Of a stretch of DNA of 64,000 bases, positions 7,861 to 17,193 are shown piece after piece. The DNA comes from Psychrobacillus sp042885655. GTDB taxonomy: Bacteria; Bacillota; Bacilli; Bacillales_A; Planococcaceae. Location of the stretch: contig NZ_JBHVRO010000009.1 in the NCBI RefSeq assembly GCF_042885655.1, forward strand, positions 1 to 64,000, written 5' to 3'. The position numbers were made by a program, and so were the translations under genes. Each line of letters begins with the position of its first letter. Position 1 is the stretch's first letter. Under the pieces are notes generated by a model. It was not told where the DNA came from and did not search any database. It saw only the letters and a list, made by a program, of their open reading frames with translations.

Positions 7861-8760
7861 TTAATTTTTCATACGAGGATCAAGTGCATCCCGTAGACCA
7901 TCACCCATTAAATTAAATCCTAACACGGTTAGCATAATCGAAATTCCTGGGAAAAACATGGTCCATGGTGCATTACGTAAAACGACTCGGGCATCCGCTA
8001 GCATTTTCCCCCATTCTGGTGCTGGTGCTTGCGCGCCTAATCCAAGAAATCCCAAAGCAGCAGCTTCAATAATAGCGGATGCTATAGCTAACGTACCTGC
8101 AACAATTACGGGAGCCATGGAGTTTGGGAGAATGTGAGAAAACAAAATCCGTATATCTCTCATTCCAATTGCTTTTGCGGATGTTATGTATTCCTCTTCT
8201 TTAATACTCAATACTTTTGAGCGAATGAGTCGACCAAAGTTAGGAATATTAATGATAGCAATTGCGATTAATGCATTTCGTAAGGATGGTCCTAATACAG
8301 AAACAACTGCAATAGCCAATAAAATACTTGGAAATGCTAGTAATATATCAAAAATTCGAGATATTATCATATCAACCCATTTTCCATAATAACCAGCAAT
8401 AATACCTAACATACTACCTACTACAACTGATCCAACTACAGAAAAGAACCCTACCCCAAGCGATATCCTTGCACCATGAATCACACGGGAAAAAATATCT
8501 CGTCCAAAATCATCCGTCCCGAACCAATACTTACTAGAAGGCGGTAATAGACGATCTTTTAATAGTTGTTCGTTTATTCCTTGTGGTGTAAATAATGGAC
8601 CACAAATTGCTAAAAATATGAAGAAAAGAACAATCACTGCTCCTACAAGGGCAACTTTATTTTTGCTAAAGCTCCGCCATGCATCTAGCCAAGGACCGGT
8701 CGATTTCTCTGGTATCGAGGCAACAGTATTAATTGTTGGATTGGGAACCATTTCAGACAT
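7861..8760 (-). CDS. Oligopeptide ABC transporter permease (AppC/DppC type)
   Basis: A 299-residue inner-membrane subunit of a peptide importer. It has an N-terminal helix, a periplasmic-side loop with the family hallmark GTDD-GRD, and a core of five helices with the EAA loop around the EYI-SA-A-G motif that docks the ATPases. It is the last gene of the D-F-A-B-C operon and starts 14 nt after the B permease. Peptide length preference cannot be read from the sequence. Confidence 0.9.
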   Translation of the reverse strand: MSEMVPNPTINTVASIPEKSTGPWLDAWRSFSKNKVALVGAVIVLFFIFLAICGPLFTPQGINEQLLKDRLLPPSSKYWFGTDDFGRDIFSRVIHGARISLGVGFFSVVGSVVVGSMLGIIAGYYGKWVDMIISRIFDILLAFPSILLAIAVVSVLGPSLRNALIAIAIINIPNFGRLIRSKVLSIKEEEYITSAKAIGMRDIRILFSHILPNSMAPVIVAGTLAIASAIIEAAALGFLGLGAQAPAPEWGKMLADARVVLRNAPWTMFFPGISIMLTVLGFNLMGDGLRDALDPRMKN

Positions 8761-8774
8761 ATCTCTTCCTCCTT

Positions 8775-9788
8775 TTAGTCGTATTTAATCCTCGGATCGA
8801 TAAGACCATATAAAATATCCACGAAAAGATTAATCATGACAAAAATAAAAGCTACAATTAATATTCCAGACTGAATGACAGGATAATCACGGAACTGTAT
8901 AGCTTCATAAATATATCTACCTATACCTGGCCAACTAAATATTGTTTCTGTTAAAATAGCTCCTCCAAGTAATAAACCCATTTGAAGACCTATAACTGTT
9001 AATACAGGAATAATTGCATTTTTTAATGCATGTTTATAAACAACCCAAAACATTTTTTGTCCTTTTGCTCTTGCGGTACGAACATAATCAGCACGCATTA
9101 CTTCAAGCATACTCGATCTTGTCATACGAGCAATAATAGCCATTGGAATGGTTGCAAGAGCAATGCCAGGCAACACCAAATGCTTCAACACTTGACCTAA
9201 CTGGTCAAATCGTCCACTTAATATCGTATCAAGCACATATAAGTTTGTAATAGCAGAAACTGGATTCCTCACTTCTTCTCTTCCCGAAGTAGGTAACCAG
9301 TGAAGTTCAATTCCGAAAAACCATTGCTCCATTAAACCCAACCAAAAGATAGGCATGGATACTCCTATTAACGCTATTACCATAGCTAAATAATCAAACC
9401 AAGAATTTTGGAACCATGCAGAAATAATCCCTGCATTAACTCCAATAACTACAGCAATAATAATTGCAAAGAATGCCAATTCAAAAGTAGCTGCTAAATA
9501 AGGCCATACTTCCTTCGTAACAGGTTGAACCGTTCGCATCGATTCCCCTAAATCCCCTTTAAAGAGACCAATTAAATAATCAAAGTATTGTGTATACCAT
9601 GGATTGTTTAATCCAAGCTTTATCTCTAAGGCTTCTATCGCTTCTTTTGATGCTAACTGCCCTAATATTACTTGAGCTGGATTTCCGGGTATTGCCCGAA
9701 TAATCATAAAGACAACAAATGTCATACCGAGCAAAACAGGAATTAATTGTAATAGCCTTTTTCCGATATAGTGAATCATTGTCTTCAC
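8775..9788 (-). CDS. Oligopeptide ABC transporter permease (AppB/DppB type)
   Basis: A 337-residue membrane permease with the typical first helix ending in a GNPA motif, five further helices and an EAA loop (DYVRTARAKG). Pairs with the C permease to form the channel. It follows the binding-protein gene by 157 nt, a gap that holds a hairpin (9907-9938) able to lower downstream expression relative to the binding protein. Confidence 0.9.
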   Translation of the reverse strand: MKTMIHYIGKRLLQLIPVLLGMTFVVFMIIRAIPGNPAQVILGQLASKEAIEALEIKLGLNNPWYTQYFDYLIGLFKGDLGESMRTVQPVTKEVWPYLAATFELAFFAIIIAVVIGVNAGIISAWFQNSWFDYLAMVIALIGVSMPIFWLGLMEQWFFGIELHWLPTSGREEVRNPVSAITNLYVLDTILSGRFDQLGQVLKHLVLPGIALATIPMAIIARMTRSSMLEVMRADYVRTARAKGQKMFWVVYKHALKNAIIPVLTVIGLQMGLLLGGAILTETIFSWPGIGRYIYEAIQFRDYPVIQSGILIVAFIFVMINLFVDILYGLIDPRIKYD

Positions 9789-9906
9789 CTCTCTCTTTTA
9801 AATAAAATCGCAAGCGCCTGTGTCTGCTTCAGCTTTAAGTTCCTGCAAAGAAACCGTAAGATAGCCAAAGTAAATAGAAAAGGTCATATTTCTAATTTGA
9901 AAGAGA

Positions 9907-9938
9907 AAAGGGAGAAATCACGAAGACCTCTCCCCTTC
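9907..9938 (-). terminator. Intercistronic hairpin after the binding-protein gene
   Basis: A short imperfect stem (AAGGGGAGA / TTTCTCCCTT on the minus strand) with a following T-rich stretch lies 8 bp after the substrate-binding protein stop. It may act as a partial terminator or 3' stabiliser so that the binding protein is made in excess. Confidence 0.45.
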
Positions 9939-9945
9939 AAGCTTA

Positions 9946-11577
9946 TTACTTAAAGTCGACGTTCGTTAATTTATCAGATCCAGTCGGATGTGGTAAGAAA
10001 TTTATCAAATCCGCTTTACCTGCAAGTAGTGGAGTTGAATGAGCAAGTGGTACCCAAGGTGCATCTTTAAAAATAATTTCTTGGGCTTGCTTATACAAGT
10101 CAATACGTTTGTTTTCGTCTACTTCTGTTTGTGCTTCAATTAGGATTTTGTGTAAGTCTTTGTTGTCATAATAAGCGTAGTTATTACTTCCGATATTATC
10201 TCCGTCAAGTAATACGTAGATGAAGTTATCAGCATCTCCGTTATCACCAGTCCAACCTAACATGAATGCATCTGCTTCACCGTTACGAGCTTTTTCTAAA
10301 TAAGTTGCCCACTCATAAGAAACAATTTTTGCTTTCACACCAATATCTGCTAAGTTCTTTTGAATAACTTCTGCAACTTTTGCTCCATCTGGCATATATG
10401 GTCTTGGAACTGGCATTGCCCATAGTTCCATTTCAAATCCATCAGCAAGTCCTGCTTCTGCTAAAAGTTGTTTTGCTTTTTCAGGGTTGTATTCATAACC
10501 AGGAATATCATCATTGTATCCACTAATCGAAGGTGGCATTGGGTTTTTCGCAATTTCTGCACGCCCTTCGAAGAATGCATCGATGATAGATTGTTTGTCA
10601 ATTGCATAGTTCATTGCTTGGCGTACTTTAACATTGTCAAATGGAGGACGAGTATTCGTTAATCCAAGGTATCCTACGTTCATAGATGGACGTTCGAATA
10701 ATTGTAAATTAGAATCTCCTTCCACTGTTTTACCATCTGCTGGGTTTATTCCATCAGCTAAGTCAATCTCATTACTGAGTAGCGCATTTAAACGAGCGGA
10801 GTTATCTGGAATTGAACGGAACACAATTTTGTCAAGCTTTGGTAAACCTTTTTCCCAATAACCATCGAATTTTTCAATTGTAATCGAATCATTACGTTTC
10901 CATTCAACAAACTTGAATGGACCAGTACCTACTGGATTGTCTCCAAATTTATCTCCATCTTTTTCAAATGCAGTGGGACTCGCCATACCAAATGGGCTCA
11001 TTGCAATATTTTTTAAGAAAGGAGCTTGTGCGCGTGTAAGTTTAAAAATAACCTTGTTATTACCATCTGCAGTTACAGAAGCAATTACATGACCTTCGTC
11101 CCCTTTAAATCCACCAAACATAGATGCATAGTACGGGAATTTATCTTCTGTGCCATTTGCCCAACGTTCAAAGTTTTTCACTACAGCTTCAGCATTAAAA
11201 TCTGTTCCATCATGGAACTTAACACCTTCACGAAGTGTGAAAGTATAAGTTAGACCGTCATCAGAAGGTTCCCATTTTGTTGCTAGGCCTTCGTGAATAG
11301 TAGTATCTTGTTCCCCAAAGTTTAAAAGTGTTTCGAATAAGTTTTGCGTTACTTTGTACGATTCACCGTCAGTTACAGCAATAGGATCTAATGATACCGA
11401 ATCTCCCCCACGGCCAAAAATAAGCACTTTGTTTCCGGTTGATGCAGTAGATTCACCCTTATCTTTACTCGTGTTTTCTTTGCTATCTGAAGAGTTATCA
11501 GATGAACATGCAGCAAGTACTACAGTAATCGCTAACATCATCAATAGCAAAAATGGCCATATTTTCGTTTTTCTCAA
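9946..11577 (-). CDS. Oligopeptide-binding lipoprotein (AppA/DppA type)
   Basis: A 543-residue extracytoplasmic solute-binding protein of family 5 (peptide/nickel). The signal peptide ends in a lipobox LAAC, giving a lipid-anchored cysteine followed by a serine-rich linker. The start is taken as TTG at 11577, because GGAGGGG (11583-11589) lies 5 nt upstream. A longer frame reaches 11643 but would overlap the preceding ATPase gene and lacks a ribosome site. Gene order D-F-A-B-C equals the B. subtilis app operon, and 543 residues equals AppA, but the sequence also resembles dipeptide-binding proteins, so the ligand is open. Confidence 0.9.
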   Translation of the reverse strand: MRKTKIWPFLLLMMLAITVVLAACSSDNSSDSKENTSKDKGESTASTGNKVLIFGRGGDSVSLDPIAVTDGESYKVTQNLFETLLNFGEQDTTIHEGLATKWEPSDDGLTYTFTLREGVKFHDGTDFNAEAVVKNFERWANGTEDKFPYYASMFGGFKGDEGHVIASVTADGNNKVIFKLTRAQAPFLKNIAMSPFGMASPTAFEKDGDKFGDNPVGTGPFKFVEWKRNDSITIEKFDGYWEKGLPKLDKIVFRSIPDNSARLNALLSNEIDLADGINPADGKTVEGDSNLQLFERPSMNVGYLGLTNTRPPFDNVKVRQAMNYAIDKQSIIDAFFEGRAEIAKNPMPPSISGYNDDIPGYEYNPEKAKQLLAEAGLADGFEMELWAMPVPRPYMPDGAKVAEVIQKNLADIGVKAKIVSYEWATYLEKARNGEADAFMLGWTGDNGDADNFIYVLLDGDNIGSNNYAYYDNKDLHKILIEAQTEVDENKRIDLYKQAQEIIFKDAPWVPLAHSTPLLAGKADLINFLPHPTGSDKLTNVDFK

Positions 11578-11617
11578 ATTTACCCCTCCGTAAATTATAT
11601 TATCAATATTGCGCTGC

Positions 11618-12586
11618 CTATTTGTATAAATGGCATGCAACAAAATGACCTGGCTTCACTTCTTCAAGTTTCGGTACAACGGTTGTACAACCGTCCATTT
11701 TAAAAGGACATCTAGTATGAAATGTACAACCTGTTGGCGGGTTAGAAGGACTAGGAATATCTCCTTCTAATATAATCTGTTCCCTTTTATATTCTGGATC
11801 AGGAACAGGAACTGCTGAAAGCAATGCTTTTGTGTATGGATGTAGAGGCTCGGCATACAAAGACTCACTTGTAGCAAGTTCAGCCATTCTACCTAAATAC
11901 ATAACGCCTACACGATCACTTATATGTCGAACTACCCCTAAATCGTGCGCGATAAATATATACGTTAGTTTTAGTTCTTTCTGTAAATCTTGCATAAGAT
12001 TAAGAACTTGCGCTTGAATAGATACATCAAGTGCCGAAACTGGTTCATCTGCAATGATCAGCTTTGGATTTGTCATTAATGCTCTTGCAATGCCTATACG
12101 CTGACGCTGTCCGCCACTGAATTGATGTGGATATCGTTTCGCATGATAACTGCTAAGCCCCACAATTTCTAAAAAGTCATATACTTTCTTTTTTCGACTT
12201 TTAGCGTTCCCAATATTATGAACAATGAGTGGCTCCATTAATATCTTTTCTACTGTATGTCTCGGATTTAAAGAAGCATATGGATCTTGAAAAACCATTT
12301 GAATTTCTCTTCGGGCTTTTCTCATTTCTGAACTAGAAATATTCGTTATTTCTTTTCCGTCAAAGGTTACTTTCCCTTCCGTCGGTTCTAGTAATCTCAT
12401 AAGCATGCGTCCAGTAGTAGATTTGCCGCAACCGGACTCTCCCACAATTCCTAATGTCTCTCCTTCATTTACATAAAAAGACACATCATCTACAGCTTTT
12501 ACATAACCGGATTGTTTTCCTAACATTCCCGAATGAATAGGAAAGTACTTTTTTAATCCTTCAACTTGTAGCAGCGGTTTTGTCAT
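11618..12586 (-). CDS. Oligopeptide ABC transporter ATPase (AppF/OppF type)
   Basis: A 322-residue ABC ATPase with Walker A GESGCGKST, signature SGGQRQR and Walker B LIIADEP. The C-terminal oligo_HPY domain carries cysteines (CTFHTRCPF) of the kind that bind an iron-sulfur cluster in the family. It overlaps the end of the D ATPase by 26 nt, a sign of translational coupling. Confidence 0.92.
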   Translation of the reverse strand: MTKPLLQVEGLKKYFPIHSGMLGKQSGYVKAVDDVSFYVNEGETLGIVGESGCGKSTTGRMLMRLLEPTEGKVTFDGKEITNISSSEMRKARREIQMVFQDPYASLNPRHTVEKILMEPLIVHNIGNAKSRKKKVYDFLEIVGLSSYHAKRYPHQFSGGQRQRIGIARALMTNPKLIIADEPVSALDVSIQAQVLNLMQDLQKELKLTYIFIAHDLGVVRHISDRVGVMYLGRMAELATSESLYAEPLHPYTKALLSAVPVPDPEYKREQIILEGDIPSPSNPPTGCTFHTRCPFKMDGCTTVVPKLEEVKPGHFVACHLYK

Positions 12587-13580
12587 TTACTCCTACCTCC
12601 TTCTCATCGTATAGGAAACATCTCGTCTTATGTCCTGAAGATGTTTCATATAAAGAAGGGCTTTCCTCTGTACAACGTCCGAACACAAATTCACAACGTG
12701 CTGCAAATCGACAACCATTCTTAACCGTACCTGGTTTTGGAACGTTTCCTGGAATTGAATAAAGTCGTTGTTTTTTATGACGCATGTCTGGGACAGAGGC
12801 TATTAAACCTTTCGTATATGGGTGTTGAGGATTATTGAAAATCGTCTCAACCAATCCCTCTTCTACAACTTTCCCTGCATACATAACGACTACCCGCTCA
12901 CAAGTTTCTGCGACAACACCTAAATCATGTGTAATTAGTATAACCGCTGTATTTAGACGTTCATTCAATTCTCTCATTAGCTTTAATATCTGTGCTTGTA
13001 TAGTTACATCTAGAGCGGTCGTTGGTTCATCTGCAATGAGAACTTTTGGATCGCATACTAATGCCATGGCAATCATGACTCGTTGCCTCATCCCACCAGA
13101 AAGTTGGTGTGGATAATCTCTCATTAACTCTTCTGCTCTAGGTAACCCAACTAGCTTTAACATTTCTACTGCTCTTGCTTTGACTTGCTTCTTGCTCCAG
13201 TCTTTTTTATGTAATGTAATCGCTTCCATGAGTTGATTTCCAATTGTAAATAAAGGGTTTAAAGATGTCATAGGTTCTTGAAATATCATTGCTACTTCAT
13301 TTCCCCGAACATTTCGCATTTCTTTCTCAGAAAGCTTCGTCAAATCTTTTCCTTTAAATAAAATTTGCCCACTCGTAATTTTTCCAGGAGGACTTGGAAC
13401 TAGACCCATTATAGAAAGAGATGTAACGCTTTTACCACAACCCGACTCTCCCACAATTCCTAGAACTTCTCCTTCTCTAACATGAAAATCAACAAAGTCT
13501 ACGGATGGAATAACCCCATCGTCTGTGAAGAAGGAAGTTTGAAGATTTTTCACTTCTAAGATTATTTCACGTTCCCTCAA
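12561..13580 (-). CDS. Oligopeptide ABC transporter ATPase (AppD/OppD type)
   Basis: A 339-residue ABC ATPase, first gene of the five-gene operon. Walker A GESGCGKS, signature LSGGMRQR and Walker B LIADEPTTALD are intact, and the C-terminal domain has the cysteine pattern of the family (CRFAARCEF). The start is TTG with a GAGGGAG ribosome site 4 nt upstream. A SigA-type promoter is present about 60 bp upstream. Confidence 0.92.
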   Translation of the reverse strand: MREREIILEVKNLQTSFFTDDGVIPSVDFVDFHVREGEVLGIVGESGCGKSVTSLSIMGLVPSPPGKITSGQILFKGKDLTKLSEKEMRNVRGNEVAMIFQEPMTSLNPLFTIGNQLMEAITLHKKDWSKKQVKARAVEMLKLVGLPRAEELMRDYPHQLSGGMRQRVMIAMALVCDPKVLIADEPTTALDVTIQAQILKLMRELNERLNTAVILITHDLGVVAETCERVVVMYAGKVVEEGLVETIFNNPQHPYTKGLIASVPDMRHKKQRLYSIPGNVPKPGTVKNGCRFAARCEFVFGRCTEESPSLYETSSGHKTRCFLYDEKEVGVNDKTAATS

Positions 13581-13639
13581 GTCGCTCCCTCATTTCAAAA
13601 TAGTCTAAACTTTCTATCTTTTGAAGTACTATAATAGAT

Positions 13640-13667
13640 ATTCTACACAAAATATTGACTTATGCAA
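13640..13667 (-). promoter_or_regulatory. Promoter of the oligopeptide operon
   Basis: The minus strand has TTGCAT (13662-13667), a 16-bp spacer and TAGAAT (13640-13645). It lies between the ygaD terminator and the first operon gene. The -35 is weak, so the call is moderate. No CodY-type site was recognised with confidence. Confidence 0.5.
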
Positions 13668-13770
13668 TACCTTTATAAAAAAGTTGTACGTCTTTCTACA
13701 TAGACATTATCCAAATCTAACTGTATTTTCATACATTTTATCAGTTATCCATTCAATCAATATTTATACC

Positions 13771-13815
13771 AAAAAGCACCCTATAAGTATAAGATTACTT
13801 ATAGAGTGCTTTTAT
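13771..13815 (-). terminator. ygaD terminator
   Basis: A 16-bp stem with one mismatch (AAGCACCCTATAAGTA and partner) has T residues downstream on the minus strand, immediately after the ygaD stop. Confidence 0.85.
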
Positions 13816-13817
13816 TT

Positions 13818-15566
13818 TTATTTATCTAATTGTTGTATTTGAAAGAGGTTAAAATATACACCTTTTTGTTCCATCAAGACATTATGTTTTCCATTTTCAA
13901 CAACTTCTCCATTTTCGATAACAAAAATATTATCTGCATGGGTAATTGTTGAAAGCCTGTGAGCTACTATTATTGTTGTACGATCTTTTGCCAATCGTTC
14001 TAATGAGTCTTGGATTAACGATTCACTCTCTAAATCTAATGCGGAGGTTGCTTCATCTAGAACTAAAATTGTTGGATTTTTTAAAAACACGCGGGCAATT
14101 GCTACACGTTGCTTTTGTCCACCTGACAATTTCACTCCTCTTTCTCCGACTTTTGTTTCATAACCTTCTGGTAATTCCATAATGAAATCATGTGCATTAG
14201 CAGCTTTTGCCGCTTCAATTACTTCTTCATCAGAAGCATTTGGATTCCCCATTAATATATTCGTTTTAACCGAATCACTAAATAATATGTTATCTTGTAA
14301 TACTATTCCGATATGTTTTCGTAAGGATTCAATCGTTACGTCGCGTATATCTTTTCCATCAATTTGTACACTTCCACTTGTTACATCGAAAAACCTTGGG
14401 ATAAGACTGATTATCGTCGATTTCCCACCACCACTCATCCCAACAAATGCTACGGTTTCACCGGCATTTACATGGAAATTAACATTATTTAATATCGTGT
14501 TTCCATCTTTTTCATACTGAAAAGAAACATTAGAAAATGTAACGTCACCAGTCGAATAATTAAGTGTGGACGCACCTTTTTTATCAACTATATCGTATCC
14601 TTCGTCCATCAATTCAAAAACCCGATCCATCGATGCAAAAGATTGGGTTAACGTTGTTGATGAATTAACTAACCGACGTAGTGGACTATATAATCGTTCA
14701 ATATATGCTACAAAAGCGGCCATCGTTCCTACCGACAATCTTCCATTAATCGCTTCATACCCAGCAAACGCTATTACGAGAAGCGGTGCAATATCCGTTA
14801 TTGTATTTACGACAGCAAATGCTTTCGCATTCCAAATTGTTTGATCGACCGCTTTGTCTAAAAATTCACCATTTGCTTTATCAAATAACTTTTGTTCATG
14901 TTTTTCTAATGTAAATGTTTTAATAATGCTCATGCCTTGTACTCGCTCATGTAAATAACTTTGGACTCCAGCTAAAGCTTGCGAACGTTTTCTCGTTAAA
15001 TCACGTAATTTCCCGAAAAAGTATTTCACACTAAATGCGTAAAATGGAAATGCAAGTAAAGTAACAATCGTTAACTTCACATTCATGGTTAACATAATTC
15101 CAATGGCAATGAGAATAGTCGCTAAATCCAACCAGACATTCATTAAACCAATCATAACGAAGTTTTTAGTTTGTTCTACGTCATTAATTACTCTTGAAAT
15201 AACCTCACCAGCACGTGTATTTGAATAATATTTTAAACTTAGCTTTTGAAGATGAATATATAACTTTTGACGAATATCATATAGGATTTTATTACTCACT
15301 AATTGTGCCAAGTATTGTCGATAATACTCGATTGGTGGACGAACGATTAAAAAGATTAAGGAAGTTCCTCCTAGCCAATAAACTAATTGATGCATTTTTT
15401 CATCTGGAGTCAACCCTTTTGCACCTATAATATCGTCAATGACGATCTTAATGAGGATTGGAATAAATAAAGGTATTGCAAATTTAATAATACCAATGAC
15501 AATTGTAATAAATATTTGGACGTTATATGGTTTCACAAATTGCATATACCGTTTCATCGAACTCAT
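13818..15566 (-). CDS. ygaD: YgaD-like ABC exporter (fused membrane and ATPase domains)
   Basis: A 582-residue half-transporter of the MsbA/LmrA type that works as a dimer. Six membrane helices fill the first 310 residues. The ATPase has Walker A GMSGGGKST, signature LSGGQKQR and Walker B ILVLDEATSALD. An open frame runs up to 15653, but the start at 15566 has an AAAGGAAG ribosome site 7 nt upstream and gives the length of B. subtilis YgaD (580). Position near ntdP and sspE also matches YgaD. Substrate unknown. Confidence 0.88.
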   Translation of the reverse strand: MSSMKRYMQFVKPYNVQIFITIVIGIIKFAIPLFIPILIKIVIDDIIGAKGLTPDEKMHQLVYWLGGTSLIFLIVRPPIEYYRQYLAQLVSNKILYDIRQKLYIHLQKLSLKYYSNTRAGEVISRVINDVEQTKNFVMIGLMNVWLDLATILIAIGIMLTMNVKLTIVTLLAFPFYAFSVKYFFGKLRDLTRKRSQALAGVQSYLHERVQGMSIIKTFTLEKHEQKLFDKANGEFLDKAVDQTIWNAKAFAVVNTITDIAPLLVIAFAGYEAINGRLSVGTMAAFVAYIERLYSPLRRLVNSSTTLTQSFASMDRVFELMDEGYDIVDKKGASTLNYSTGDVTFSNVSFQYEKDGNTILNNVNFHVNAGETVAFVGMSGGGKSTIISLIPRFFDVTSGSVQIDGKDIRDVTIESLRKHIGIVLQDNILFSDSVKTNILMGNPNASDEEVIEAAKAANAHDFIMELPEGYETKVGERGVKLSGGQKQRVAIARVFLKNPTILVLDEATSALDLESESLIQDSLERLAKDRTTIIVAHRLSTITHADNIFVIENGEVVENGKHNVLMEQKGVYFNLFQIQQLDK

Positions 15567-15630
15567 AATATTACTTCCTTTCAGTTTAGAAAAACCCAAG
15601 CCATTTAAGTACATTCTGTCCTCACAGTTT

Positions 15631-15911
15631 CCATAGTACTTTGGACGTAACATCTAGAACACTATTACCGTTGGAATTATGTAGCTGGAGGTGACTGCGT
15701 CACCTCCAGCCACACTTTTTTCGGTCATCTTGTGGCAGGTGTTCGTCCGTCGCCCTCTGGGAATATGTTTAGACACAATGCGTTTGCTTTGGCTAATTAG
15801 AGAAAAAATACTCCCCTACTCATTTAAAAGCTTCCGAAGATACAATTTCGGAAGCTCTTCACTTCTTTATCTTTAAATACTATCTATTTTTCCCCCTAGT
15901 TCCTCTTGCCC
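15631..15911 (+). repeat. Dispersed ~280-bp intergenic repeat, copy 3
   Basis: This region aligns with 6461-6739 end to end, starting CCATAGTACTTTGGACG and ending near CTATCTATTTTTC. Its first hairpin (CTGGAGGTGAC / GTCACCTCCAG) differs in sequence from copy 1 but keeps pairing. The second hairpin (GCTTCCGA / TCGGAAGC) and the core TCGGTCATCTTGTGG are conserved. It starts 65 bp upstream of ygaD. A 61-codon frame across it has no ribosome site and is not conserved in copy 1. Confidence 0.8.
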
Positions 15912-15980
15912 CATTGATAAACCATGAAAATTTATTATTTTTTATTTCTAAGTAGCATATTGTCTTTCTTAATCGCACTG

Positions 15981-16107
15981 TTGATTGGAGAGGAAGGCGG
16001 CGACTCCTAGGGGATTAGCAAGCAAATCAAGACCCTGGACGGAGCGTAGCGACGGAAGCGGCTTGATGCTTGCCCCCTGGAAAGCGTCCGCCTGCAGCGG
16101 AAATCAA
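15981..16107 (+). repeat. GC-rich palindromic intergenic repeat, full copy
   Basis: A GC-rich island of 127 bp in AT-rich DNA, bounded by TTGATT and AATCAA. It contains GGAGCGTAGCGACGG, then GGAAGCGGCTTGATGCTTGC and AAAGCGTCCGCCTGCAGCGG. The last 60 bp recur at 60440-60499. Similar GC-rich elements are common between genes in Bacillaceae and Planococcaceae, from memory rather than a search. The following 160 bp up to the ntdP terminator hold nothing recognisable. Confidence 0.75.
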
Positions 16108-16267
16108 CCTGTTCATAGCATAAAAAAATTATATACTAAAAATTACAAGGACCATGAAGCACTATGTATATTGAATCCCTAGGCATACAATTTTATATAG
16201 TTTCTTTAAGAAATGCGAGGAGGAAGTTTCAAAGCCCTAGAAAAGCATTTCATTTTACTCAAAATCA

Positions 16268-16301
16268 GAAAAACCTGTTGCATATATTCAACAGGTTTTC
16301 C
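16268..16301 (-). terminator. ntdP terminator
   Basis: A perfect 11-bp stem (AAAACCTGTTG / CAACAGGTTTT) lies just after the ntdP stop with T residues downstream on the minus strand. Confidence 0.85.
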
Positions 16302-16303
16302 GT

Positions 16304-16843
16304 CTACTCATTTAGCTGTTTATAAAATTGATAACGACTTGTCCATGCTTCGATAAAATCAGGTGCAAAGGGACCTCTTCTTTGCTTTATCCATGAAATA
16401 AGTTTTTCAATATTTCGATCAAGAATCCCATCTATCTCATTTGGATAATTCATTTCCTTTTTATGCTGTTCATATTCATCTTCATCTAAAATTGTATAGG
16501 TCATGTCTGGAAAAACCTTTACATCTAAATCATAATCAATGTACTTTAATCGTTGATTACTATAGACAAACGGCGAACTCATATTGATGTAATAATAGAC
16601 GCCATCTTCTCGAAGCATACAAATAATGTTGAACCAATGTTCTGCATGAAAGTAACAAATGGAAGGTTCTCTTGTAATCCAGGTTCTACCGTCTGCCTCT
16701 ATTACAAGTGTACGTTCATTTGCACCAATGACTATATTTTTGGTACCTTTTAAAACCATCGTTTCCTGCCAGACACGGTGGATACGGCCATTATGCTTGT
16801 AGCTGTGAATTTGAATAATTTCTCCTTCTGTTGGAATCGCCAT
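16304..16843 (-). CDS. ntdP: Nucleoside tri-/diphosphatase NtdP (YgaC, DUF402)
   Basis: A 179-residue DUF402/UPF0374 protein. The family member in Staphylococcus hydrolyses nucleoside tri- and diphosphates. The YDLDVKVFPD segment and acidic residues near 120-140 fit the metal site of the family. Length and position between ygaD and sspE match B. subtilis YgaC (176 residues). AGGTGG lies 7 nt before the ATG. The small gene ygaB found next to it in B. subtilis is not present here. Confidence 0.9.
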   Translation of the reverse strand: MAIPTEGEIIQIHSYKHNGRIHRVWQETMVLKGTKNIVIGANERTLVIEADGRTWITREPSICYFHAEHWFNIICMLREDGVYYYINMSSPFVYSNQRLKYIDYDLDVKVFPDMTYTILDEDEYEQHKKEMNYPNEIDGILDRNIEKLISWIKQRRGPFAPDFIEAWTSRYQFYKQLNE

Positions 16844-17142
16844 GTTTTAGCCACCTTTTCGACAAACGCAAGATTATATTATCAAATTCTCCTTGGCGTG
16901 ATTGGTCCAGATTTTACATCGAGTTTTGCTCTCGATGAACTCCCACCACAATCTGTGACATCCGCCTCAGATATTAACTTTGTTCAGTAGGTTTGTCCCT
17001 TGTGAATTGTCTTTAGTTATTATATCCAATGTACGGTTTTAAAAAATGGGAGATTACTGCGCATGCACATCGCAGAAAACATTTGCTAAATAGTTAAACT
17101 TATTTTCTTATTATAGCAATCCATTCCAAAAAACTGTAGTAA
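16844..17142. other. Intergenic gap with a structured palindrome
   Basis: The gap between ntdP and sspE has no gene. At 16909-16955 there is a nested palindrome: an outer stem CAGATT / AATCTG encloses an inner perfect stem CATCGAG / CTCGATG. Its base composition is richer in GC than its surroundings, like the other intergenic repeats. No second copy was found in this window. Confidence 0.5.
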
Positions 17143-17177
17143 AAAAATCAGCGAGGGCAAAAAGCCCTCGCTGATTT
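17143..17177 (-). terminator. sspE terminator
   Basis: A perfect 14-bp stem (AAATCAGCGAGGGC / GCCCTCGCTGATTT) with a T run downstream on the minus strand, 17 bp after the sspE stop. Confidence 0.9.
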
Positions 17178-17193
17178 CGGTGAATCCATGCAA

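Noticed and set aside
9580..9813. 77-codon ORF at the start of the B permease gene
   Set aside because: It is an out-of-frame shadow of the permease N-terminus.
15691..15876. 61-codon ORF in the third repeat copy
   Set aside because: In copy 1 the same frame is cut by a stop, there is no ribosome site, and structure rather than protein sequence is conserved.
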